Source: Cytophagales bacterium (lineage in GTDB: Bacteria; Bacteroidota; Bacteroidia; Cytophagales; Cyclobacteriaceae). Taken from it: a DNA stretch of 64,000 bases. The position numbers and the translations under genes were made by a program. Within the stretch, counting starts at the first letter, position 1. Every line of letters starts with the position of its first letter. The notes under the pieces are model-generated. The model saw only the letters and a list, made by a program, of their open reading frames with translations, was not told where the DNA came from and searched no databases. Of this stretch, positions 43,332-51,914 are shown in pieces. The stretch is taken from positions 19,713 through 83,712 of the forward strand of contig JADBYK010000006.1 in NCBI GenBank assembly GCA_020403045.1. The letters run 5' to 3'.

Positions 43332-46172
43332 TCAATACTCTAAAATGAACTTCGAAAGATTTTGATGCGTATCCAGCTTGAACTTCTTACGTAACCGATA
43401 CCTGGTTACTTCCACACCCCTTGAGGAAATCGCCATTAGATTCGCAATCTCTTTTGTATCCATGTTAAGGCGCAGAAACGCACACAATTTCTGTTCACCC
43501 GGTGTAAGATCTGTGAACTCACGGGTTAATCTCTTTAGAAAATCGCCATGTATTTGATCAAAGTGATGTTCAAATTGTTTCCAGTCTTCTTGCACTTTTA
43601 AAGTGGTGTCTATTTCTTTAATAATCTTCTCAAGTGCACGTTGTTTGTCTTCCACCTTATCGGTTGCCTTCGCTTGCCTTATCTCTTCCTTGATGGTTTC
43701 CATAAACTCATTTTTTACCACCAAGTTCATGGTGGAAGCAGCCAAAAGAGTGTTTACGTGAATCAATTCATTTTTGACTTGCTCGTCTTTTAACTGTTGT
43801 AACTCCTTTTGCTTTTGACCCAATTCCTTTTGCTTTGCTTGTTCCATTCTGGCTTGTTTCCTCCGGTAGTACTGACGCTGGAAACGGTAGATCTGGTAGA
43901 GGACAAGTAGTGCGATTACCAGGTAAATTAGTCTTGCCAGAGTGCTTTTGTAAAATGCTGGAGAAACCTCAACTAAGAAAGGCTGACTTGTAACGATTTC
44001 ACCACGCGAATTTAAAGTCTGCACATGAAAAGCATAACGTCCGACTCTTAGATTGGTGTATTCTTTTATACTTGCAGTAGACCACTCCCCATAGCTGTCC
44101 TCAAAACCACTCAGGTAATATCTAAATTGCTGATTGCTGACGTCTTTGAATTTAAAAGATTCCACGATGAACTGTAAAATTCGTGTGCTCTCGGTAATAC
44201 GTATCGGCTCCGTTTTTTCCGGACGAACCTGAAAAGGCATTCTTGAGTATAGTACACTATCCTCAGCAACATTAACTACCCGACTCAAAAGTGGCACACT
44301 GGCTGTAGAAACCCCCTCTTCTAGCTCTGAAGAATACTGGATAAAACCCTCATTCGCATTAAAAAGGACACCTTCCCGAACATTGCGCGAAACATTTAGC
44401 AAGTCATTATTAAACGATTGACGTAATTGAAATAAGGAAGATGGCAGATACACATAGTTTTCAGCGCTCACTTTTTTAAAAAAGCCTACCAGGTTTTCAG
44501 AGTAGACGTATACATTTTTCTGTCGGTCTTGCACAAGCTGATAAATCCAATTTCTTCCGACTACTTTTGTGAACACCTCTTCTTCGACAATTTCATCATT
44601 TGACTGATCTAGTTTGAAGATGCCCTTGGCAGAACACACTAATATCTCCTCATCAATGTTGGTCAAAAAAACGTATTTCTGAATCGGAAGCTTATGCGAC
44701 TCGGAGACTTTGCTAGCAACCGCTTTTCTGAGATACTTATCCAACGTTAACAAATACAGTCCCTTGTAATACTGCCCTACCCAAATTCTGCCTTTTCTGT
44801 CCTCTTCAAAAAATCGACTGGATTCATTGAATCCATCAATTTTCTGAACATCTCTTAATTCACCCTTCGCATCTAGTTGAAAAAGGTGAAGGCCGGTGTA
44901 AGTGCCGGCAATTGCAAACTGAGGATTTGATCGTAACTGTTTGATTTGCCATAGCCCTTCGCAATAGGCGCGCCTAACTGCTTTACCGCGTTCCAGTAAA
45001 AACAGTCCTGTGTGGTGCCCTGCATAAAGTTTATTGTTGATTGATTGCATGCCGTAGGCAGGACCCTCTGTACCGATTAAAAACTCGCTCTTAAGTGCAC
45101 CCTTGGGCAAATAGTAAATCCCATTTGATGTTGTGTAATAGGTGCCTTCCTCCAATTCATAGGCCTCATACCCACTCCCCTGAAGATCAATATTCTGGTT
45201 TACTAGCCGCAACGGAGAGTTGATATCAATGAGCGCAATCCCATTTTGCATACCTACCCAGAGGTTGCCACTATAATCCTGGAACACCCGCAAGCAGGCG
45301 TTAGATATTAATCCATCGGAAATAGATATACTTTCAATTTGCTTGGTCAGTTGATTATAAATAAACAGCCCAGCAAGTTGAGTTGATATAACCAGTCTAC
45401 TATCTGAAATTTGTATCACGTGGTTGACATACTTTCCAACAAGTACTTTCTTCAACTCCGTATAGGGTTCCAGGCCTCCCGGTGAATTCAAAACCTCAAT
45501 TTTCCCCGAATTATAAAAGAAAACATAGCCAGCCTCGGTGCGGACTACGCCTGCCACCACTTGATTTATGTGTCCATTTTGCGGCAATGAAACCAGATTA
45601 TCCCCTTCTATCTCAAAAAGCGCACCAGTGGGGGACTGGGTAAACAGCCTGTTCCCTGCTACAAACGAGCGATTGAACCCGCCAGGGCGTCTTATCACAT
45701 TAATAGACTCACCATCAAACACATAAATACCCTGAAACGTGCAGAAATACACTTTGGAGTCGAACAGAAGGACATCCCATACCTCATCAAAATCCAGAAA
45801 GTTTTCCGGGATTTTATCGAGTAGAGAGACGTACTGCCAGTTGCTTTCGAAGAATCCGAATTCACCTTGAGACCCCACATAAAGACGGTTCGTTTTTTCG
45901 TCAAAAGCTAGCGATCGCTGCTTTTTGCCGGTGTTTATTGCGTGCTTTCCCCATGAAGTGCCATTGAATGACAAAACACCTAAGTTGTTCGCAACGAATA
46001 GGCTTAAATCTCTGTTTTGGGCAAAGTCGATATTTTGGATCCCCGCCCCGTAATCCGGAGGTGCAAAGTTTTTAATAGGGTATTTTCCTGGGAATGCTGG
46101 GGATCCCTTAGATAACAGTAACGAAAACAAGAAGACAAGGCTGGTCTTCACAACTCTATCAATATTACACAT
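43332..46172 (-). CDS. Transmembrane Y_Y_Y sensor with LuxR-type DNA-binding domain
   Basis: A 946-aa regulator from the ATG at 46172 (signal-type N-terminus MCNIDRVVKTSLVFLFSLLL). The periplasmic sensor has two-component-propeller repeats (about 40-680; QDYSGNLWVGMQNGIALIDI; EDRKGRIWVGQYYKGLYLLT) and a Y_Y_Y domain (about 680-770; FRYYLSGFEDSYGEWSTASI; VGRYAFHVQTLNSRGE). One membrane helix follows (about 780-800, LIYLVIALLVLYQIY), then a coiled coil (QAKQKELGQKQKELQQLKDE) and a C-terminal LuxR-type helix-turn-helix (DLTPGEQKLCAFLRLNMDTK; ANLMAISSRGVEVTRYRLRK). It has no kinase or receiver domain, so it binds glycan outside and DNA inside in one chain. It diverges from the GH-barrel operon and probably controls the locus. 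Confidence 0.88.
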   Translation of the reverse strand: MCNIDRVVKTSLVFLFSLLLSKGSPAFPGKYPIKNFAPPDYGAGIQNIDFAQNRDLSLFVANNLGVLSFNGTSWGKHAINTGKKQRSLAFDEKTNRLYVGSQGEFGFFESNWQYVSLLDKIPENFLDFDEVWDVLLFDSKVYFCTFQGIYVFDGESINVIRRPGGFNRSFVAGNRLFTQSPTGALFEIEGDNLVSLPQNGHINQVVAGVVRTEAGYVFFYNSGKIEVLNSPGGLEPYTELKKVLVGKYVNHVIQISDSRLVISTQLAGLFIYNQLTKQIESISISDGLISNACLRVFQDYSGNLWVGMQNGIALIDINSPLRLVNQNIDLQGSGYEAYELEEGTYYTTSNGIYYLPKGALKSEFLIGTEGPAYGMQSINNKLYAGHHTGLFLLERGKAVRRAYCEGLWQIKQLRSNPQFAIAGTYTGLHLFQLDAKGELRDVQKIDGFNESSRFFEEDRKGRIWVGQYYKGLYLLTLDKYLRKAVASKVSESHKLPIQKYVFLTNIDEEILVCSAKGIFKLDQSNDEIVEEEVFTKVVGRNWIYQLVQDRQKNVYVYSENLVGFFKKVSAENYVYLPSSLFQLRQSFNNDLLNVSRNVREGVLFNANEGFIQYSSELEEGVSTASVPLLSRVVNVAEDSVLYSRMPFQVRPEKTEPIRITESTRILQFIVESFKFKDVSNQQFRYYLSGFEDSYGEWSTASIKEYTNLRVGRYAFHVQTLNSRGEIVTSQPFLVEVSPAFYKSTLARLIYLVIALLVLYQIYRFQRQYYRRKQARMEQAKQKELGQKQKELQQLKDEQVKNELIHVNTLLAASTMNLVVKNEFMETIKEEIRQAKATDKVEDKQRALEKIIKEIDTTLKVQEDWKQFEHHFDQIHGDFLKRLTREFTDLTPGEQKLCAFLRLNMDTKEIANLMAISSRGVEVTRYRLRKKFKLDTHQNLSKFILEY

Positions 46173-46202
46173 AAAGCTTCTGTTTGTATGCCCGTTGTGC
46201 AA

Positions 46203-46210
46203 CAAATGTA
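46203..46210 (-). promoter_or_regulatory. Bacteroidota -7 element for the Y_Y_Y regulator gene
   Basis: Read on the minus strand this is TACATTTG, an exact TAnnTTTG match, 30 bp upstream of the regulator ATG at 46172. I do not see a convincing -33 element. Confidence 0.5.
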
Positions 46211-46247
46211 TCATTTACAGTAATCTAAATCGATATAGGTGAGGTTT

Positions 46248-46287
46248 TGTAGTAGTGACAAAGTAGAATTGATGTAGTTCTTTTTTT
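46248..46287 (+). promoter_or_regulatory. Candidate regulator site B upstream of the GH-barrel operon
   Basis: TGTAGT at 46248 and 46273 and AAGTAGA at 46261 run into ATTGATGTAGTTCTTTTTTT. The right end matches site A at 38386 almost exactly (ATTGATGAGGTCTTTTT). In A the block follows the preceding TGTAGT by 9 bp and in B by 20 bp, an 11-bp or one-turn difference. It lies in the divergent region between the regulator and the first catabolic gene. Confidence 0.45.
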
Positions 46288-46390
46288 GAATATCCCTCCA
46301 AGTATCCTGAAATTTCAACCGATTTCGGAATTCCAGAAAGAAAGATAAATGATAATCGTCTGAACTAGTCTTAAACCTAATCAAACAAAT

Positions 46391-49300
46391 ATGAAGAATC
46401 TGTACGTAATAGCTATCCTTCTAATGCTTTGCCAAACCCTGTGGGGTCAAGCCGATCGGGTTTCGGTAAAACAGGACGATCGTGGAATGAAACTTCAGGT
46501 AAACGGCCGAGACTTCATGGTCAATGGAATGAATTGGGATTACTTCCCGGTTGGCACCAATTTTTCGTATAGCCTATGGAAGCAGCCTGATGATATTATT
46601 CAAGCTGCATTAGATGCCGAAATGTCTTTACTAAAGAACATGGGCGTCAATTCGATTCGGCAATACACAGGTGTGCCGGCCAAATGGATCAGGTACATAT
46701 ATGAGAATTATGGAATATACACCATGCTCAATCATTCTTTCGGCCGATATGGCCTCACGATCAATGGCGCATGGGCTCCCAACACAGATTATGCAGATCC
46801 TAAAGTGCGGGCTCTGCTTATGGAAGAGGTCACTCAAATGGTGAATGATTACAAAGACACGCCCGGTCTTTTGATGTATTTACTGGGCAACGAAAATAAC
46901 TATGGCCTTTTCTGGGAGGGCGCAGAAACTGAAGATATACCTGTCAAAGACAGAAAATCAACTACCAAGGCATTAGCGATGTACAAGCTTTTTAATGAAG
47001 CTACGGTAGCCATGAAAACACAAGATACGGGACATCCAATAGCCATTTGCAACGGAGATTTGCTCTTTTTAGACATCATCAAAGAGGAATGTAAAAACAT
47101 AGATATCCTAGGAACAAATATGTACCGTGGGGTTTCCTTTGGCGATGCCTTTCAGCGTGTAAAGGATGAATTGAATAAGCCTATCCTGTTTACAGAGTTT
47201 GGCGCAGACGCTTTTAATGCAGTTGACAATGCAGAAGATCAGGAGGCACAAGCCTTCTATATGGTGGGTAACTGGAAAGAGATTTATGAGAATGCGGCTG
47301 GTTTAGGAAAGGCCAACAACTCACTTGGTGGCTTTACTTTTCAATTTAGCGATGGCTGGTGGAAATTTGGCCAAACAAAGGGCTTGGATTTACATGACGA
47401 CAACGCGTCTTGGTCCAATGGCGGGTATCAACGTGATTTTCAAAAGGGTGAAAACAACATGAACGAAGAGTGGTTTGGTATCTGTGCCAAAGGACAAACT
47501 ACTCCAAGAGGATTGTACTCATTGTTCCCTAGGGCTGCCTACTATGCGCTCAAAGAAGCGCACGTACTCAACCCGTACCGCGAAGGAGTCACTCAATCTG
47601 GAATTGATGCACATTTTGCAAATATTCAATTGATGGATGCCGTCATCAAGGCACGTGGCGACAAGGCGGCACTGGTTGGTGAGCAGGCCTCAAAACTAAG
47701 GGTCAGCGAACTCAGAGCGGAGTTAACCACATTCTCAACCGGTGGGGAGTTAATTACTACTCCGACCAAAGCAGACCCAACCAAACCTACTTTTCCTAAC
47801 AGGCTAGGCATCGACCACATGGAGTCTTATTTTGTTGGCATCGAGGCAAATCCGGCATCCAATGTTCGGGCAAATGTTTCTTTCAACGTGCTCGGCAATG
47901 TTGCCCTCAATCCCATCAATGAAATATTTTATGAGAATAGAGGCCGCCCTCAAACATTGATGACTGCCAACGGGCCGGTGACTACAACCTTAGATCGTGT
48001 TCAGGTTTATCGTGCCGAATACACATGGAATCACAAAAATTTTGACCTCCATGGATTCTACCGAACAGGTCATTATCACTGGGGATATGAAGGAGACTTT
48101 TTTGGGCTATATCCAGAGGCGAACTACGGACCGAACATAGACATCTACAATGCCCTTGCACCACAAGGACTTGAGATTACTGGTAAAAAGGCTTTAAGTG
48201 GGCTAAAAATCGCTTACGGTCGAGAACTTTGGTGGGCAGCAAACCCAGCCATTCTTTTGAAATACACCAAGAGCATAGGCAAGGTAAGCGTAACCGGAGT
48301 CTTCCACGAGGATTTGCAGGAGCCGGGTGCAGCCGTCAGCTCCCTGGCGGTTCCTCAACCACGAACAAGACGATTTACGATGTATGCTACCCGAAAACTA
48401 TTTGACAAATTGAAAGTCGAGGTAGGTGGTATTTGGGGTGGTCAGCCGCTTGTTGGCCGCGAATTTCAAATAGTACGAGGAGAAGAAGGTAACTACCAGG
48501 TTTTCACAGACAAGATTAACGAGCTTGATACGTGGGGCGGAAAAGTAAAACTAAGCTACTCATCAGGCCGAATAAACTGGTACGGACAAGCTGCTTCTAT
48601 GGGGCTCGTTGCCAATGGCGGTGGTGACAACACGCAAACGTTCACTGGCTGGCGATTGAAAGATAGCGGCAGTGGAAATCAAAACAACTTCCTCACCGGT
48701 TTCACCTACACACTGGGCAAGATTCAAATCGCACCGAATTTCTTATGGCAAAAACCATTGGTAGATCCAATGCCTGCTAATGCAGGAGGGCCGGGAAGAC
48801 TGAGAAACATCTTGGCCGATCCGTTTGTGGTGAGATCCAACCGCGAGACCGTTGGTGGCGAGCTATTGCTAACATTTGATCCTACTCCAGGCACTTGGAT
48901 GTATGAATGGGACAACGACCGATCAGAAGATGCCCGGTTTGCAGCCAGCGTAGGATTTGTCTACCGTCACTTGCCAACCTCGCAAGATGCGGCAGTGATT
49001 TTCCCGGGAACCGGAAGGGTTCCAACAGCGGCAGCTGGCGCCCCTCCAGCATTAGATTTATGGGAAGTAAATACACGCATTGTTTCTAAAGTTGGTGCTG
49101 GACTTGGCATCATTGCAAATTTGTATGGAGGAAATGGTCAAGCCAACGGACCGAGTGCACGAGCAATCGAGCGCTTTGGTGCAGATCTTAGAGTAGTCTA
49201 CAAAAAGATAAAGCTCGCATCTCATCTTAAGTTCAACGACTGGGGACCTTTTGACTATCACCGCGATTTTAACTTAACCTTTCCCATGCAGGTAATGGCT

Positions 49301-49519
49301 GATCTTTCTACTACTGTTGGTAAACCAGATTGGTTTCTACTTCCTAGCACATCGATAGGCATACAAATGATATGGCGTTCATTAGACGAGAATTCGCCAC
49401 GTTACTTGCCTAATTTAGCTCAAGAATTTGCGACTTCACCGATCATCAGTCCAGTGGGTTTCCCGAATGGAAATGAATGGGAGTTTAGAACTTATGTGCG
49501 TATTAGTGTTGGGAGATAA
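46391..49519 (+). CDS. Clan GH-A glycosidase fused to an outer-membrane beta-barrel
   Basis: A 1042-aa exported protein (signal MKNLYVIAILLMLCQTLWGQ). Residues about 25-420 are a TIM-barrel glycosidase of GH2/GH5/GH72-like pattern: MKLQVNGRDFMVNGMNWDYF at the start, acid/base E168 in YLLGNENNYG, and nucleophile E269 in PILFTEFGADAF. Residues about 460-1042 are a run of amphipathic strands with the look of an outer-membrane porin (YRAEYTWNHKNFDLHGFYRT; TWGGKVKLSYSSGRINWYGQ; ADLRVVYKKIKLASHLKFND; EWEFRTYVRISVGR at the end). I know of no standard family combining these. It leads the glucan operon; the next gene is 11 bp away. It could cut beta-glucan at the surface and pass products through its own pore. 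The barrel assignment is by pattern; the exact GH family is open. Confidence 0.75.
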   Translation: MKNLYVIAILLMLCQTLWGQADRVSVKQDDRGMKLQVNGRDFMVNGMNWDYFPVGTNFSYSLWKQPDDIIQAALDAEMSLLKNMGVNSIRQYTGVPAKWIRYIYENYGIYTMLNHSFGRYGLTINGAWAPNTDYADPKVRALLMEEVTQMVNDYKDTPGLLMYLLGNENNYGLFWEGAETEDIPVKDRKSTTKALAMYKLFNEATVAMKTQDTGHPIAICNGDLLFLDIIKEECKNIDILGTNMYRGVSFGDAFQRVKDELNKPILFTEFGADAFNAVDNAEDQEAQAFYMVGNWKEIYENAAGLGKANNSLGGFTFQFSDGWWKFGQTKGLDLHDDNASWSNGGYQRDFQKGENNMNEEWFGICAKGQTTPRGLYSLFPRAAYYALKEAHVLNPYREGVTQSGIDAHFANIQLMDAVIKARGDKAALVGEQASKLRVSELRAELTTFSTGGELITTPTKADPTKPTFPNRLGIDHMESYFVGIEANPASNVRANVSFNVLGNVALNPINEIFYENRGRPQTLMTANGPVTTTLDRVQVYRAEYTWNHKNFDLHGFYRTGHYHWGYEGDFFGLYPEANYGPNIDIYNALAPQGLEITGKKALSGLKIAYGRELWWAANPAILLKYTKSIGKVSVTGVFHEDLQEPGAAVSSLAVPQPRTRRFTMYATRKLFDKLKVEVGGIWGGQPLVGREFQIVRGEEGNYQVFTDKINELDTWGGKVKLSYSSGRINWYGQAASMGLVANGGGDNTQTFTGWRLKDSGSGNQNNFLTGFTYTLGKIQIAPNFLWQKPLVDPMPANAGGPGRLRNILADPFVVRSNRETVGGELLLTFDPTPGTWMYEWDNDRSEDARFAASVGFVYRHLPTSQDAAVIFPGTGRVPTAAAGAPPALDLWEVNTRIVSKVGAGLGIIANLYGGNGQANGPSARAIERFGADLRVVYKKIKLASHLKFNDWGPFDYHRDFNLTFPMQVMADLSTTVGKPDWFLLPSTSIGIQMIWRSLDENSPRYLPNLAQEFATSPIISPVGFPNGNEWEFRTYVRISVGR

Positions 49520-49530
49520 AAATTCAAAGT

Positions 49531-50961
49531 ATGAAAAACATGAGAACAAATAAAGTGGTCTTCACAATCCTTACGGGATTCATCATAATATCTATATCCA
49601 GCTGTGAGAGAAAATTGTCAGATGAGGTAAAGCTTGCCAACTACCCAAACAATCCAGCTGTTTATATTGATGGTTTCAGTGGTGGCCTTCAATACTTGCC
49701 TTTTGGCGGCTCAAAACTGGATGCATTTACAGTAGACACCCAAAACCGCTACGCTGGTTCTTCTGCTATGCGCTTTGATGTTCCTAATGTGAACGATCCA
49801 ACAGGGGCATATGCTGGTGCCATCTTTCCGGACTTTGGAGGCCGTGATCTATCTGGCTATGATGCACTAACCTTTTGGGCAAAGGCGACACAATCGGCAA
49901 CTATCAATGAAATTGGATTCGGAAATAGTTTTGGCGAAAACAAATTCCTGACTACGCTAAACAACATGAGAATCAATACTACATGGACAAAATACACAAT
50001 ACCCCTGCCCGACCCTTCTCGGCTTACTTTTGAAAAAGGCATGTTCTGGTATGCTGAGGGACCTGAGAATGGCAACGGCTATACTTTCTGGATTGATGAA
50101 TTGAAGTTCGAAAAGTTAGGCACTGTGGCTCAACCAAGGCCATCTATACTCAATGGCGAAGAAAAGGTGGAAACATCTTTTATTGGTGCCAATCCAACGC
50201 TAACAGGTTTGACGCAAACGTTTAATCTGCCGACTGGTCAGAATCAAACTGTAACCGCGGCTCCGGCATACTTTACTTTTAACTCATCTAATCCAGGTGT
50301 TGCGCGCGTAAATGACCAAGGTGTTGTCATCGTTTTGGGTACCGGTAATGCAAAAATCACAGCAGAGTTGAATGGTGTCAAAGCAAAAGGGTCTTTAACG
50401 ATTCAATCTTTGGGGCAGTTTATATTGCCGCCCCGACCAGCTCGACTTCCAGCCAACGTTATCTCTATATTTAGTGATGCCTACACAAACGTTCCTGTTG
50501 ATTTTTATAACGGCTTTTTTGCACCTTTTCAAACGACTTTGGGAGGTGCAGATATCAACGTAAATGGAGACAGAATCATCCAATACACTAATTTGAATTT
50601 CGTTGCAACAGAGTTCAAAAATCCGACCGTCAATGTTTCCCAAATGACTCACTTGCATGTGGACTTTCAGATTCGCGAAACCCTGAAGCCTAACGCATTT
50701 ATCACAATTCAGCTAGGAGACTTTGGAGCGAATGCTGCTTTTGGTGGTGGTGATGATACCAGTGGCCAGTTTAAAATAACAACACCGAATTTATCAAGCA
50801 ATCAATGGATCAGTCGCGATATACCTCTTAGCAGTTTTACTGGCCTGACGGGGCGAAACAACATGGCGCAAATATTTTTTATCTCTTCTGATGCGTCTTC
50901 GGGCAACCAGTCAACTGTTTCCACGCTTTGGGTGGACAATATGTACTTCTACAAAAACTAA
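49531..50961 (+). CDS. Surface glycan-binding lipoprotein
   Basis: A 476-aa lipoprotein (signal with lipobox IISISSC). It has an N-terminal jelly-roll, CBM11-like domain (about 45-195; DAFTVDTQNRYAGSSAMRFD; YDALTFWAKATQSATINEIG; YTFWIDELKFEKLG), a central bacterial Ig-like (BIG2-type) domain (about 205-295; ARVNDQGVVIVLGTGNAKIT), and a second jelly-roll C-terminal domain (about 305-476; HLHVDFQIRETLKPNAFITI; STLWVDNMYFYKN). No catalytic residues are visible. It stands between the GH-barrel gene (11 bp) and the GH16 lipoprotein (11 bp), where many Bacteroidota loci carry SusD or SGBP genes. It most likely captures beta-1,3-glucan on the outer membrane. Confidence 0.75.
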   Translation: MKNMRTNKVVFTILTGFIIISISSCERKLSDEVKLANYPNNPAVYIDGFSGGLQYLPFGGSKLDAFTVDTQNRYAGSSAMRFDVPNVNDPTGAYAGAIFPDFGGRDLSGYDALTFWAKATQSATINEIGFGNSFGENKFLTTLNNMRINTTWTKYTIPLPDPSRLTFEKGMFWYAEGPENGNGYTFWIDELKFEKLGTVAQPRPSILNGEEKVETSFIGANPTLTGLTQTFNLPTGQNQTVTAAPAYFTFNSSNPGVARVNDQGVVIVLGTGNAKITAELNGVKAKGSLTIQSLGQFILPPRPARLPANVISIFSDAYTNVPVDFYNGFFAPFQTTLGGADINVNGDRIIQYTNLNFVATEFKNPTVNVSQMTHLHVDFQIRETLKPNAFITIQLGDFGANAAFGGGDDTSGQFKITTPNLSSNQWISRDIPLSSFTGLTGRNNMAQIFFISSDASSGNQSTVSTLWVDNMYFYKN

Positions 50962-50972
50962 CCTTCTAGCAA

Positions 50973-51806
50973 ATGAAAACTAATACTCAATTTATGAACA
51001 TAAGGCCGCGATGGTTTGGAAAAGGTAAACTTGTACTTATTGCAGGGGCGATGTTACTTGGCTGCTCAGACTATACTCAGAAGGTTACCAACTTCAATCA
51101 GCTGGTACTTGCAGAAGAATTCGATACCAATGGCCCACCGAACCCCGCGATCTGGGGTTATGATATTGGAAGAGGGCAAAATGGCTGGGGAAATAACGAG
51201 CTGCAATTTTACACGGATCGTTCAAAGAATGTTACAGTCAAAGATGGCAATCTGGTTATTACTGCTGAGAAAGAATCCTTCAATGGGGCAGAATACACAT
51301 CGGCACGATTAATCACAAAAGGTAAGTTTCAACAAGCCTATGGTCGGTTTGAAGCACGCATGAGATTGCCCTGGGGGCAAGGAATGTGGCCTGCATTTTG
51401 GATGTTGGGGTCTGACATTGACACCAATCCTTGGCCAGGCGCAGGAGAAATCGATATCATGGAATTCAGGGGGCAGAATCCAACTACCGTACTTGGCACA
51501 GTACACGGTCCTGGCTATTCCGGGGGACAATCGATTGGTAAAAGTTATTCGCTAAAAAATGGAAGATTCGATACGGAGTTCCACATTTTTGGAGTTGAGT
51601 GGGGACCTAAATACATCAACTTTTATGTTGACAATGTTCTGTACAACCAAATCACTCCTGCAAATCTCCCTGGTGAATGGGTGTTCGACAAACCTTTTTT
51701 CCTTCTGCTAAACCTTGCCGTGGGTGGCAGTTTTGTGGGTTCACCAAATAATGAGACGGTATTTCCACAAACGCTGCTGGTTGACTATGTTCGGATTTAC
51801 AAATAG
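50973..51806 (+). CDS. GH16 endo-beta-1,3-glucanase (laminarinase-type) lipoprotein
   Basis: A 277-aa enzyme with a lipoprotein signal (LIAGAMLLGCSDYTQ) and a single GH16 jelly-roll domain. The catalytic motif ExDxxE is E159-I-D161-I-M-E164 in GAGEIDIMEFRG, with the five-residue spacing of laminarinase/lichenase-type GH16. Other markers are WGNNELQFYTDRSKNV and GMWPAFWMLGSD. It hydrolyses internal beta-1,3 (or mixed) linkages of glucans such as laminarin. Lipid anchoring puts it in the outer membrane or periplasm. It follows the binding lipoprotein by 11 bp in the same operon. Specificity for 1,3 rather than 1,3-1,4 glucan comes from the locus context. Confidence 0.92.
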   Translation: MKTNTQFMNIRPRWFGKGKLVLIAGAMLLGCSDYTQKVTNFNQLVLAEEFDTNGPPNPAIWGYDIGRGQNGWGNNELQFYTDRSKNVTVKDGNLVITAEKESFNGAEYTSARLITKGKFQQAYGRFEARMRLPWGQGMWPAFWMLGSDIDTNPWPGAGEIDIMEFRGQNPTTVLGTVHGPGYSGGQSIGKSYSLKNGRFDTEFHIFGVEWGPKYINFYVDNVLYNQITPANLPGEWVFDKPFFLLLNLAVGGSFVGSPNNETVFPQTLLVDYVRIYK

Positions 51807-51914
51807 ATTTATCTAGTCAGTGCGTTGTCAGACTTGTTAAGGTGGGATAGCAAAATGGGCGTGATACTTTTAACAATGTACCCTTCAGCTAGCCATTAAT
51901 CAATATCCATAAGA

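Noticed and set aside
46391..50961. GH-barrel and binding lipoprotein as a SusC/SusD pair
   Set aside because: The first has a glycosidase domain and no carboxypeptidase-like or plug domain; the second has jelly-roll and Ig-like patterns rather than the TPR-like helical SusD fold.
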